DNA of 64,000 bases from Plantago major (lineage: Eukaryota; Streptophyta; Magnoliopsida; Lamiales; Plantaginaceae), in contig CM048842.1 of the NCBI GenBank assembly GCA_026545765.1, positions 45,765,431-45,829,430 of the forward strand. Reading direction: 5' to 3'. The translations under genes were made by a program, and so were the position numbers. Below are positions 30,316-40,463 of this stretch, piece by piece. The notes below the pieces were generated by a model. It was not told the origin of the DNA and made no database searches. It was given only the letters and a program-made list of their open reading frames with translations. Numbering within the stretch: the first letter of the stretch is position 1; every line of letters starts with the position of its first letter.

Positions 30316-31317
30316 GTGATGAAGAAGAAGCAACTCGGATGAAAGCTCGATGACTCAAGATTATGAAGAGACGGAGGAAGAATCAAGAAGAATCTCTTGA
30401 TGATGAGGATGTCATTCTTGGAAGACCAGTTGAAGACCACGAGGTAAATGATCTATCCTCGAACACTGTGTTTCTGATGGTTACGATTGGGATGAAGATC
30501 ATTTCTCATTTGTTCTATGATAACAAGAATCTAGAAAAATATGAGAAAATCAAAACAATGCTATTGATGTTGAGAAGATAATTAAAGAGGACTCATTTGA
30601 AGAGTATAACTTGGTTTTATCCGAAGAAAAGGAATCTCTATTATCTTTTACTCGATTTCTTGCATTTGTTCTGAAATCATAAGAGAATTCTATGCCCATT
30701 TATCTGAGAATTTTGGTAGTGAAGGGCATGGTAAGCATCACTGTGTGTACTTGAGAGGTGATGTATTCTTCTTGACTTCTAAGGATATCAATACTGTGCT
30801 GCATAGAGATAGGGATGAGATTGAGACTCCTGTGGAGGTAACTATGGATGAGATTGCAAGAGAGCTAACTGCAGGAAAACTAAAATCTTAGCTCTTTGGA
30901 ACTCTAGATCTGAAATATTGTTGTTCTCTAGTATACATTCTTGCCAGATCTTTCTGTCTGGTTGCCATCTTCCAATAACAACAAGCTCGGCAAGAGGCGC
31001 CTATGTTGCTTCTGATTAAAATGGGCTACAATGTCAACCTGGGAGAAAGGATTCTCAAGCATTTAGAAAATTCCAAGAATAGAGGGATCAGAGGCCATTT
31101 GATTCTTCCATCTACTATATTTGCTGTTCTTCAGATGCAGGGAATTGAGGTTAAAGCAAATGATGTCTATCATTCCAACTTTAAGTCCATCACAGTCACC
31201 AAACAACTACTAGAAACACATGACAGGATCTGTGATCTTCCTTGGGTAGATCCTGATGTCTCTGTGAACATGGATGTGGAGGAGAATATGCCTCTTTCTT
31301 GCAAACCGATGCACTAA
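30316..31317 (+). pseudogene. Sirevirus P accessory ORF, second part
   Basis: Beyond the CACTA element plus-strand frames are again protein-like. A segment at about 30,670-30,800 reads IREFYAHLSENF followed by VYLRGDVFFLTSKDINTVL, the E-F-Y-x-x-L...V-x-G-x-x-x-F pattern of plant transposon-associated proteins. The accessory N-terminal domain of elements A and B shows a similar pattern. The last open stretch (31,003-31,317) continues with helical sequence ending in acidic residues. The function is unknown. Broken. Confidence 0.55.
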
Positions 31318-31735
31318 AGCTCAGTAGTTGCATTTCGACATTCCAATGTTGACTTACATGTTGGGACAACATTGACTCCTAACATTGAAACTCTCGCAGG
31401 TATTTTAAGCTGAGCAGACAAGTGATTACGGAGCAAATCAAAGGGCTTGATGAGCAGATCTCAAACAATCTGAAGTTCAGAAATACTCTAGTCTCTTTTC
31501 TTTCCTCACAAAAAGGGGGAGAATAGATAACTTGAGTTCTTTCTTCTTGAGTTTATGTTTGTGTTGAACAATTTATAATTTGTGTTGGTCTGTAATATTT
31601 TAAATTCTCTTGAATATTTCTTAAGCTGTCTGGTTAAGGGGGAGATCTGATCTCTTGTAGTAGTTCTTAGTATTGTTTCTATGATCTGATCTCTTGTTTT
31701 GTTTTGTGATGAAAGACTAAGATTAAGGGGGAGAT
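31318..31735 (+). other. 3' noncoding region of P with repeated polypurine tracts
   Basis: AAGGGGGAGA-type tracts occur at about 31,511-31,522, 31,636-31,645 and 31,725-31,735. The last abuts the 3' LTR and is the primer for plus-strand synthesis. Several extra tracts upstream of the 3' LTR are a reported feature of Sireviruses. A CAATGTTG...CAACATTG cassette lies at 31,344-31,374. Confidence 0.8.
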
Positions 31736-32573
31736 TGAAAGTGCAGCATGCACCTATATTTTGATAATCTTGTCTTTCAATAATCAGTTCCAAGTTTATG
31801 TTTGTGAAGTTGCAGGATTATCAATGTTGTATAACATTGTGACAGGATAGAATTTAATGTTGGCATAACATTGAAGATATAGCATTGCCGCAGGCATCGA
31901 AGACAAAGCACATTGGACAGGATACTTGGACTGCAAGTAGTGACAAAACAAACAAGATTTGATTTAAGGAAAAAGAACAGCTTGTGGTGAAAGCATGAAG
32001 GAATATATTTTATGAAGGATTGAAATATGGGAATTTCCTTCTATGCGCTTTTTGAAGAAAACAAGTAAAAGGAAAAATTGCCTTTGCCAAGATCCTATTG
32101 CCTTTCAACATAGATGGAAGAGGTCGACATCTCAAGTATATATATGCAAGGATTCAGCAAAGCAAGTTTTCGAGCCTTTCTTGATGATCAATCGAGATTT
32201 TATTGAAACAGTTTAGGCTTCTTGTTTTCTGCTAGCTTTAGAGTTTGTCTAAGAGTATTCATTGTTGGAATAACTCTTTCAAACATCGACCTAGAATAGC
32301 TTTTACTGTTGGTTCTTCTAGGGCTAGTTTTGGTTGTTTAATCAATCGTTTGTGATTGAATTAAACCTAGTTGATTAGATCTACTTTTCCTGTCAGTAGA
32401 TATTTTGCCTAAGGCGCTGCCAATATATTTTTCTATATATTGGCTTGGTAATAGAAGTTACATTATTCATCCGCTGCTATCTGTTTACTGTAGACAATGT
32501 TGAACAACATTGTTGGCAACATTGTCAGTTGATCTTATTCCAAAGTACCAATCCGGGATCTTACGTTCTAACA
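31736..32573 (+). repeat. 3' LTR of Sirevirus P
   Basis: 838 bp, the same length as the 5' LTR, with 5 substitutions and no indels by eye. Ends TG...CA and is followed by AGTTT at 32,574-32,578. Confidence 0.95.
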
Positions 32574-32578
32574 AGTTT

Positions 32579-33693
32579 TTCAGATTTGATTCTTGTATTA
32601 ACTTTTCAGTTAATCAGAATTCTCAGTGAACCAAGTATACTTAATACACTTTTCAGCGTATGGTATCTTGTTCGATTTTACTGACCCAAGTCTTATGTTA
32701 TCTGTTCAAGAGAATGAATCTCAGATAGTTGATCTTTTGATTCAACTCCTTCACAGATAGTTTTGCTTGTTTAGGATCAGGACACTTAGAACTTCAGTCC
32801 TACTTAAGTATCAGAGGCTTTGGTCGCAACAGAAAGCTTGAGGATAAGTAGTTTGCTTTGAGAGTGTAAGATCGTATATCAGAATATAAGATATCTGAGG
32901 TTCTGTGTTGTGTGTTCAAGGTGTGTTCTCAAGCATTCTAAGTGTTGATATTTATAGATGAATTTGAATGCCGTTGAATAGTATCCGTTAGGCTCAAATT
33001 CAAACTATTGATATACATGTATAATCTTGTGAGCCTTGTCTTCTTTTTTAAAGCTTGTTGCTTTTGTTGAACATCTCGTCTGCATTAAATGCATTGTAAT
33101 ATACTTTGTCCTGTAGTGTCAACGGAACTATGCTTTGTAATAGAGATTCCTTTGATCAGATATCTCTGATTCTTAGCACGTCCTTATCTTCATTCTTCAG
33201 ATACCACTTGTATTGAAACAACTTTGTTTGCAATATATATTTCTTCTTCAGAAATGTGGTTAAGGCTCAAGGTATCTGAGTGTAGATATATGTGGACACT
33301 TTCCTTGTTTTCAGATTGACCTTTTATTCCTCAGATATCTCTCGTGACACAGTTTGTTTGAAACTCTTCGTGTCTTCAGATATCTGATGGAGGTTTCTGA
33401 AAAGCTATTTTCAATAATCTTGTGCAGTTTCTTCAAGTCTTCAAAGTTGTTGAACTTCTGCTGCTTGGATGTCTTCTTCTTGGTCTTCTCTTCATAAAAT
33501 AAAGATTACATTTCAAAGGCCTAACATCCTATGCAAGATTTACTAAACTATCATACTAAGTGGGTTTCCTCTTTTACAATGTTCAAGTGAACCAAGAGTA
33601 CTAATCACCTTTCTGAGACTAAGATAGGTCATCATGTTGCTGATCAAAACTTATACAATATTTCTAACAAAATATCTAACAAAATTCCTAACA
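32579..33693 (-). repeat. 3' LTR of Sirevirus B, proximal half
   Basis: Continues the LTR interrupted by P and ends at CCTAACA before the polypurine tract. The minus strand has TATAAATATC at about 32,948-32,957 and GCATTAAATGC at 33,082-33,092. It matches 46,990-48,102 closely. Confidence 0.88.
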
Positions 33694-34076
33694 AATTTCC
33701 CCCTTTTTGATCAGTCAACGATGACTATCTGTCTTATTACAAATCTGGGAGTGTGAACAATCCATCACTTAATCATTTCTTATGTTTTTCAAGTCATTTA
33801 ATTAAGTGCAGAAAGTAAACATCAACCGAATCACAAGGTGCGATCTTTGCTGACAAGTTATCTTTTATAGCATAATATCTGAGAGTAAGTTCATCAGATA
33901 AATTACAATGAAGAATACAGATAACTTTAATCATAAAACATTTGAGCTTAGTCAGCAAAAATACAACAAAAATTACATAGTTAATCAGGACAATAGGAGT
34001 AACCAAGCTCCAAGTAACATCCTAATTACTAGTCTTCAAGTCTTCAGTTTCTTCAGGTCTTCAGTATTTCTGTGGA
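33694..34076 (-). other. Polypurine tract and 3' noncoding region of B
   Basis: On the minus strand AAAAAGGGGGAAATT (33,694-33,708) precedes the LTR. The remaining roughly 365 bp to the accessory gene are AT-rich and noncoding, and resemble 57,734-58,079 of element C. Confidence 0.8.
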
Positions 34077-34616
34077 TTAGTCTGCAAACTTCCTATCTCC
34101 AAACCTTTTGATGTCATCAGAATAATCATATAGAAGAGTTCTGACAAGCATCTCTGTGTCTCTGGCAAATCCACAGACTTCTTTGTAGGTCTTGGTAGGA
34201 TTCTTCTTGACAAAGTGCTTAACCCACAGATACTTTCCCCACTTCCAGGCATGCTCTATTCTGATATCTGAGAGTTTGAAGTAATCGTAGATAATCTTCA
34301 GATATCTGATGTCACCCTTGTATTGATCTTCTGTCAGATAGAATGACTCGTAGGGTTCCACATCAAGTTTTTCTCTTGTGCCTGTTCCAGTAATGTTCAG
34401 AATTCTGTGCACATCATCTGGCTTTCCATATGGACATTCTTCAGAGAGGTCCTTCTTCATGGCTTCAGTTCTCTTGACAACTTCAAAATCCAACCATGCT
34501 TTGATGTGATTGGGGTTGATCAAGGTTGGCTTGTCTTTTCTCCATGCCATGAGCTGTTTATGGATGGGTTCTGGAAATCTTGAATTTACAAGTAAGTGTC
34601 TCGATTCGTAATCCAA
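34077..34616 (-). CDS. Sirevirus B accessory protein, C-terminal domain
   Basis: 179 open codons matching the C-terminal domain of element A: HLLVNSRFPEPIHKQLMAW, AWLDFEVVKRTEAMKKDL, CPYGKPDDVHRI, YESFYLTEDQYKGDIRYL, and HAWKWGKYLWVKHFVKK. About half the residues agree with A and more with C. Trp, Tyr and Phe positions are the best kept, suggesting a folded core. The family is unknown. Confidence 0.7.
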   Translation of the reverse strand: MDYESRHLLVNSRFPEPIHKQLMAWRKDKPTLINPNHIKAWLDFEVVKRTEAMKKDLSEECPYGKPDDVHRILNITGTGTREKLDVEPYESFYLTEDQYKGDIRYLKIIYDYFKLSDIRIEHAWKWGKYLWVKHFVKKNPTKTYKEVCGFARDTEMLVRTLLYDYSDDIKRFGDRKFAD

Positions 34617-36543
34617 TAGCCATTCTTGATTTATGCATCAGAGACGGAGGAACTGTTGTCATACTTCACATACTCAATCTTGCTTCTTCCGCCCGAGTGG
34701 AAGTTGACTTTGTTTCGCTCATTTTAACTGCTTTTCCTTCTAGAATTCTCCTTGGGGTTGTTTGAAGAATCACCTCCCTGGATAGACTTGGTATTTCCAG
34801 AGTGTGTTTTAGTGGCTTTGCAGCTATGGGCTCAGTTAGGCTTTCCAATTTCCTTTTTCTGTGAAGAGGAGCTTCATCTTCATCAGATTCCTCATCATCA
34901 TCAAGAGTAGTTCTTATGAGAGGTTTACAGCCTTCTTCATTGCCCAGGGGTTTGATTATTTGTCCTTCTTCTTCTTCTTCAGAAGAGATATCAACCCCTT
35001 TGACTTGTCTTCTCCTTGGAGCCTTGGTACTCCTTGGAGGTTTCTGTGCCCTTGCCCTTGTTGTCATTGAAGTGCCTTCAGTGGGTTTCTGGGAAGCAGC
35101 TACTATTTTCAAAGCAGCTTGGCTTGAGGAGGGTTCTTGTATTCTGAGTGGTGGCTGGGAAGTTTTCTTTGATCTACTTCCTTTCTGAGTACCAGCTCCA
35201 GATTTATTTTTCATTTCTGCTCCTTCTTCCCATTCCCCCTGACTTTGAGGTCCAGGTCCAGATTTGTATGTCCTTTCCCCCTTAGTCATTGTTGGCTGAC
35301 TCAGTCTCATGAAGGAATCAGAGAGAGATTCAAAGTGCCCTTGTAGATAATTGTAGGCAGTCACCAACTTCTGAAGTTCGGCTTTAAGCTCCTGATTCTG
35401 TTTGATAAGACCATTGTCCTTATCAGTGAGCTCTGCCAGTGGGCCTAAGATGGCATCTGCCTTTCCAGCAGTGTAACTTGCCTCTTGGAAAGCTTTTTCA
35501 GCTAATGAGACATCATCATCCATAATCATTCCCAGATCCTTCTAAGCAATGACTATACTTGTAGTTCTCTGAGTGAAGAGCTCAGTGAACTTTTGTAGTT
35601 CAGATGGGACGGAGGCAAGTACTTCTTGGTTTTGAAGAGACATCTCCTTTTTCAGTTGAGCCAGAACTTGGTATCTGCTCATGTACTCATTGGAGTGAAT
35701 GTTTGGCATCTTGGTGAAGATTTTAGGAGCAATTAGCTTCCTTTTCAAGTGTGAAACCGCCAGATTTTCGTTGCGGTGTTCTGCCAACATTTTGTCTTCT
35801 TCATCATCTGAGTTGTCCACCCAGTGATCTTCATCCTCTTGGACATTTTCATCAATCGTGTCAAGTCCAGCAACCTTCTCAGAGAATGGTTTCTTCCCTT
35901 CCTGTGATGAGGATGGTACATCTTTTGAAGATGATGCAGCCTTAGCATCATGCTTGTCTTCAGATAATTGTTCAGTATCGAGTTTTTGTTGTTTAGCATT
36001 AACAGCATCCTTTAATTCTTCAACCACAGAGTAAGCATTAATCTCTTCGGGATATTGATCTTCAAGTTGAACAAGCTTGTCTCTGGATTTAGCAATTTGA
36101 TCTTCCAGTTGAAGATGGAGCTGTTGTTCTTCTTCCAACAGTTGTCTAAGTTGAGCAGTTCTATCTTGAGTGTTCAAGATCTTCTGAGTAAGTTCGGCAG
36201 AAAGCTCAACTACTTGTTTAGTAGTATCTGGATGTTGGTGAGAAGAGGGATGAGTAGATTTCTGAGGAGATGGAGATGGAGATTTCTGTGTTCGCCTCTC
36301 AGTTTGCTTTTCAGCAGATGAGGGATTATGTCTCTGTGAAATTCCTCCAGTCCCTGGTGCAGGGGCATCATCATCATCCTTTTTATCATCATCCTTGTGA
36401 TGGTCAGTGGGAGGTTCATCAAAATCATTTTCGTTTATTTCTTCCTCCTCGTCGTCTTCAGACACAAGATTAATCACTTCTGGTAAAGTGATCTTCTGCC
36501 CATTTACTTCTTCTTGTTCAGAAGGTAAGAATTGCGAGATCAA
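34617..36543 (-). pseudogene. Sirevirus B accessory protein, middle part
   Basis: Minus-strand reading gives, from the N-terminal side (36,543), an acidic opening (DDEEEEINEND). A long coiled coil follows at about 36,030-36,200 (QLRQLLEEEQQLHLQLEDQIAKSRDKL heptads), then a conserved block with HLKRKLIAPKIF and VPSELQKFTELFTQRTTS. A second coiled coil at about 35,340-35,460 leads to basic, Ser/Thr/Pro-rich sequence. It aligns with element C at 58,700-60,530. Broken. Confidence 0.6.
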
Positions 36544-36884
36544 GTAACCGGCTTGAATGCCATCAGTAATCTTGTCTGACCATCTGCCTGTTCAAAGGCT
36601 TGTGTCAACCGATGCGCCACTTCTTTGAAGAAATCCTTATGCAACAGTGTCGCAACTGTGTATTGTTCCGTAGGGAACATAGCATGGATGTACGTCTCAA
36701 ATCAAGAGCTCGTGCTCGTCGATAGTTGATCTGTGATTCTCAATATTTCGGAGAGATCGAGCACCTTAACCTCTCGCCATTTCTTGAAGCCTTTGAATAT
36801 GCTTGGGCGGTGTGAGTCTTGAAGAAGTGTAGGAGGTCCATTTTATCATCAATGGTTACCTTTGCACTTTTGTTTGAGCACGAA

Positions 36885-37746
36885 AGAAGAAAGAGCTTTG
36901 AATGAGTTTCAAAACTTTGGGTGATATCTGAGTGTGATTGTAGTTTAGTTTCTGGTTTACCTGAGTAAGTACTGCAGGCTAAGAGACTTGAACTACTGAG
37001 ACAATTGGTGTCTCAGATATCTTGTTGTGAGGTGGAGGCTGAAGTGCGGTCCTCAAGAACCTTTCTTTCTTGATCTGAGAGAAATCTGATACTTATTAGG
37101 AAGCAGTTTTGAAAGAAATTGTGCATGACTATGCTTAATGAAATCGAGTTTTCTTTGCTTACTTCCTTAAGTGGAAGCTCAGTTCAATTTTCTCGAAACT
37201 TGGGTTCTGGATTTCTTCGGTGATGTAGCCTTGGGGCTTCATCGGTTTCCTTTTATCTTGAGGGGTCATCTGTATCCTTGCATTTCTACTTACATTTGAG
37301 CTGTGAGTAGAAAGTATTGCATTGATTAGAAGAGATTAAGTGGTAACCCGGGACCAGAATACTTGACACTTGAATTGTCATATACCTTGAGTTAGAAGGC
37401 TCGATGTCGTATTCTTGAGACTTTGTTGGTCTCGGGTTTGGCTTTAGCATTTACGCCTTATCTTCTTCCATCTCAGTTGGAGCCTGTTAGAAACATTTAT
37501 CATGAATTAGCTTGTAAGCAATTTTACTGAAAGATACTTCTCTTTTTAGAATCATTTACCTGTGGCACAGGCTCGGATGTCTTAAGAGATGAGGTTGAAG
37601 GAACCTCTTTTCAAGATGTCGAGCAAGCTTTTGACTTCCTCTTGATTGACGTTTCTAACTCTTTAATAAAAAGAAATTCTTAACATTAACAAGATTTATA
37701 ATGATATAAGAAGTTTCACAAGATGAGAGTTAAACCAATCATATAC
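36885..37746 (-). other. Exon-like ladder of B (worn)
   Basis: Intron-like ends at the same relative places as in A and C are still visible on the minus strand, for example the AG|GTATAT-type donor at 37,746, a CACAG|GTAAAT donor near 37,560, a GAA|GTAAGC-type donor near 37,160 and T-rich acceptors between. The region is among the more damaged parts of B. Confidence 0.5.
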
Positions 37747-37787
37747 CTGAGAAGTTTGGTGAATGGTCTCTGGAACTCGTGACCTCT

Positions 37788-38625
37788 CTATACATTGGTC
37801 GTCTTGTTCCAGTGTAATTTCTTTGAATGAAGTTTCTGGTACTTCACACCTTTCCTGAGTTTGTAACTCAGTTGCCTCCCCTGGTTGATCATCCTGAGTA
37901 GGTGTCTCAGTTTGATCCCTCTCATTGAGTTGGGGAACCTGCTCTCTTGCAGGATTTCGTCAACGTAGTTCATCTACCATTTCGTCAACCATTTGTGGAT
38001 GTTGTGGTTGTTGTCGTTGCGGTTGTTGTGGTTGTTGTCGTTGCGGTTGTTGTGGTTGTCCGGAAGCAGAGGATTGGTCAGAGGGGTGTTCTTCCAGACT
38101 TTTAGATATGGCTTTTCCATCATCATTAGCCAGTATTAAATTACCACTCATCAGGGCTTCTTGAAGTTGAGCATAAGAAACATTCCCTGATGATGTTGTT
38201 GCACAAACAACCTTTGCTATAGGGTCAGCTACCTGTGGTGTAGGTTCATCGTTAGATACCTTAACACCAGTTACTTGTTCAGTAACCTTAGCCCTTTTTG
38301 CTTTCTGTACGACCTGAGAGATGACTAAATCATCATCTTCATCTTCTGAGCTCTCATCAGCATCTGGTACTGATTGGTCTAATACACCTGCTATTTCTGC
38401 AGTTGGGGCTTGGTGCTGTTCACCTATGTTGGCAGCATTTATTAGTTCATCAGCAAGGCTGGCAGATATCTGGGATTCGACAACCTTAGTGGGTGTGTCT
38501 TCTTTCTTGCCAGCAGACTTCTTTCTTGAAGTTCTGGGCTTCTTGGTCGCAACCTTATCTTCAGATATCTTTTCAGACTTGCGCTTCTTTGAACCTTTCT
38601 GAGACCCAACAATCTTTTTCATCAT
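37788..38625 (-). pseudogene. Sirevirus B accessory protein, Pro/Gln and acidic region
   Basis: A basic stretch near 38,500-38,600 (KKRKSEKISEDK, KKPRTSRKKSAGKK, a possible nuclear signal) is followed by acidic Ser/Asp/Glu sequence. A Pro-Gln-Gln-Pro-Gln-Arg repeat encoded by an 18-bp tandem repeat lies at about 37,990-38,058. The repeat is absent from A and much shorter in C. Mostly disordered composition. Broken. Confidence 0.6.
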
Positions 38626-39520
38626 GTTTGTATGCTCATACTTGTAGATGATTCATTGGATATTTGGTAGTCTCTGAGCTCTATGCCAAGCTTTTCCAGC
38701 AAGAAGCATATTTTCAGACCATAGTTTACTGTGGCCTTGGGCTCAGCTAATCCTTTGGCAAGCTTAGGCTCGAAGCCTTGTACCTTCTTCACAAATTTCA
38801 TGAAGGCGTACTTTCCCCAGTTGAAGGAGTTTTCCAGCCTTTGATGATTCAGTAAGAACATCATCATCCACCGTTCTAGGCTTATTTGGTCAGCACCTCC
38901 CTGCAGACTGTCAAAGCATCTGTGAAGGATACATGCCAATACATCCCAGTGAACCATCAGATGTCTGGTTCGGATGTCAGCGAGTTTGAACTCAGTGGGT
39001 GTATCTGATTTTTCAAGATCACACACGTCACTGTAAAGTTGTTTAACACCTTCAAGGAGATCATCGTCCTTGGTGTTAATCTCAGAATCCTTTCCAAGAT
39101 TCTGGAGTTCAAACAGATCGCAGAAACTCTTCAAGTCCAAAAGGATTTCCTTTCCTTGGACTGACGTTTTGATAGACACTTGTTCAGTGCCATCAAAAAC
39201 ACAGGAAATTATCCTAGAGTTGTTGTAGAATTCCAACACATCTAGTGAAGAAATTCCACTAGGACGAGCATATAGAAAGCCCTTGATTTTTGCCTTTTCA
39301 AGCATGTCAGTATCGACTTTACACGGCGGTTTTCTATTACCGCCGTAAGGTACTCCTCAACCATGGCACCACCCCAAATCATCCTGTGATTTGAAGTCCA
39401 ATGGTCAGGATTAAAATTTCCAACTAGTCGGTTGTTAATAATAACCAACTCTGGTGCTTGCTTTTGTTGATGCCGGTGGAGGTTTGGGATTTCTGGGTAG
39501 AGGTGTTCTTGGAAGCCATC
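38626..39520 (-). pseudogene. Sirevirus B accessory protein, N-terminal domain
   Basis: ATG at 39,520 in the shared context just after TATATAAAGAG. The conserved domain shows NNRLVGNFNPDHWTSNHRMIWGG, SGISSLDVLEFYNNSRII, VQGKEILLDLKSFCDLFEL, SLERWMMMFLLNHQ and NWGKYAFMKFVKKV. It is about half identical to A over the same span. Function unknown. Broken. Confidence 0.7.
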
Positions 39521-40221
39521 TCTTTATATAGGGATTTAAAACTTGTGTTTGAAAGAGATACGATTGAGTAATTCTTTTCAGAAAAACTTAATCAGAAATT
39601 CAGAGGTTTTAGAGATGTTGCAGAGGATTGGGAGAAGGTTTTTGCTGTTTTGATGCAAGTTGAAATATCGGTTTAGGCAAAAGTGATTTTCTTTGCCAAA
39701 AACCTATATATATAGCAAGTGAATCCCAACAGTCATATACATACAAATTGGTTTTGTGTATACGTATCTGTGACTTGCAAGCAGGCGTGAGCAAAAGCAG
39801 TTTCGGCATTAAATGCAAAGTGGGCTTTTTCGGTATTTCACCAGTCCACTATTTACTGCGAAAGGTTTTCAGCCGTTCAGATCAAAACGCTTTATTTCAT
39901 TAATGGTTCCGATTGCTTCTGCAGCAATGATTCACAATCAACAAGTGTAATTGTGCCCATTTATGAATTTTGGCTATTAGCTATCTGAATCACATTTTTG
40001 TTTGACCATACACACTATTTGCATCTGATTCTGTCTTTGTCCTTAGGATTTTTCAGAGTTTTTCACAAAGATAGAAATAGTGCATGTTTCAAGAGAGTAG
40101 TCGACTACAGATAGTTGTACTATTCTCCTTAGTGTTGTTTCCGTAAATGTAGTGATCCAGATATCTGAGTTTAGTCTCGGTGATCATTAAGCTTTCTTTT
40201 TGCTCTTTAGCCTTTTTGAAT
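39521..40221 (-). promoter_or_regulatory. Promoter-like spacer between pol and accessory ORF (B)
   Basis: Noncoding. CTATATATATAG (39,704-39,714 region) on the minus strand lies 184 bp before the ATG. GCATTAAATGC (39,806-39,816) lies about 95 bp upstream of it. The layout matches E, A and C. Confidence 0.6.
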
Positions 40222-40460
40222 CTTCCTTTCTGGATTTCTATTCCAGATATCTCCTTTCTGGATTCCCGTTCCAGAATTCTCTTTTCTCCTTTCTGGATTC
40301 CCGTTCCAGATTTCTCTTTTCTCCTTTCTGGATTCCCGTTCCAGATACCTCTTTTCTCCTTTCTGGATTCCCGTTTCAGATACCTCTTTTCTCCTTTCTG
40401 GATTCCCGTTCCAGATCTCTCTTTTCTCCTTTCTGGATTCCCGTTCCAGATTTCTGAACT
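40222..40460. repeat. Tandem hairpin array after pol (35-bp units)
   Basis: About six to seven copies of a unit of roughly 35 bp, each with the hairpin CTGGATTCCCGTTCCAG and a TTTCTCTTTTCTCC spacer. The unit length is not a multiple of three, so it is not coding. Elements E (7,916-7,945) and A (near 48,460) hold single or worn versions at the same place. Confidence 0.9.
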
Positions 40461-40463
40461 TTT

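Larger units (their letters stand above)
21090..32573 (+). mobile_element. Sirevirus P (Ty1/copia), plus strand
   Basis: An 11,484 bp element, about 10.4 kb without its CACTA insertion. Order: 5' LTR, primer site, gag with two zinc knuckles, protease, integrase, reverse transcriptase, RNase H, long noncoding stretch, accessory ORF, repeated polypurine tracts, 3' LTR. The two 838 bp LTRs differ at 5 positions (0.6 %), or a few hundred thousand years at usual plant rates. It is a different lineage from A, B, C and E, with its own LTR, gag and accessory ORF. Broken, with roughly five to eight interruptions in gag, pol and the accessory ORF. Confidence 0.92.

Noticed and set aside
29535-30333. 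Gly/Trp/Val/Arg-rich open frames on the minus strand
   Set aside because: They are translations of the CCACCACC/CTCC tract inside the CACTA element; composition alone keeps them open.
37925-38164. Plus-strand Cys/Gly-rich frame resembling a metallothionein
   Set aside because: It is the antisense of the 18-bp Pro/Gln repeat in the accessory protein of B.
40222-40460. CRISPR-like array of about 35-bp repeats
   Set aside because: Units are directly adjacent without unique spacers, lie in a plant retrotransposon and are best read as tandem hairpins.
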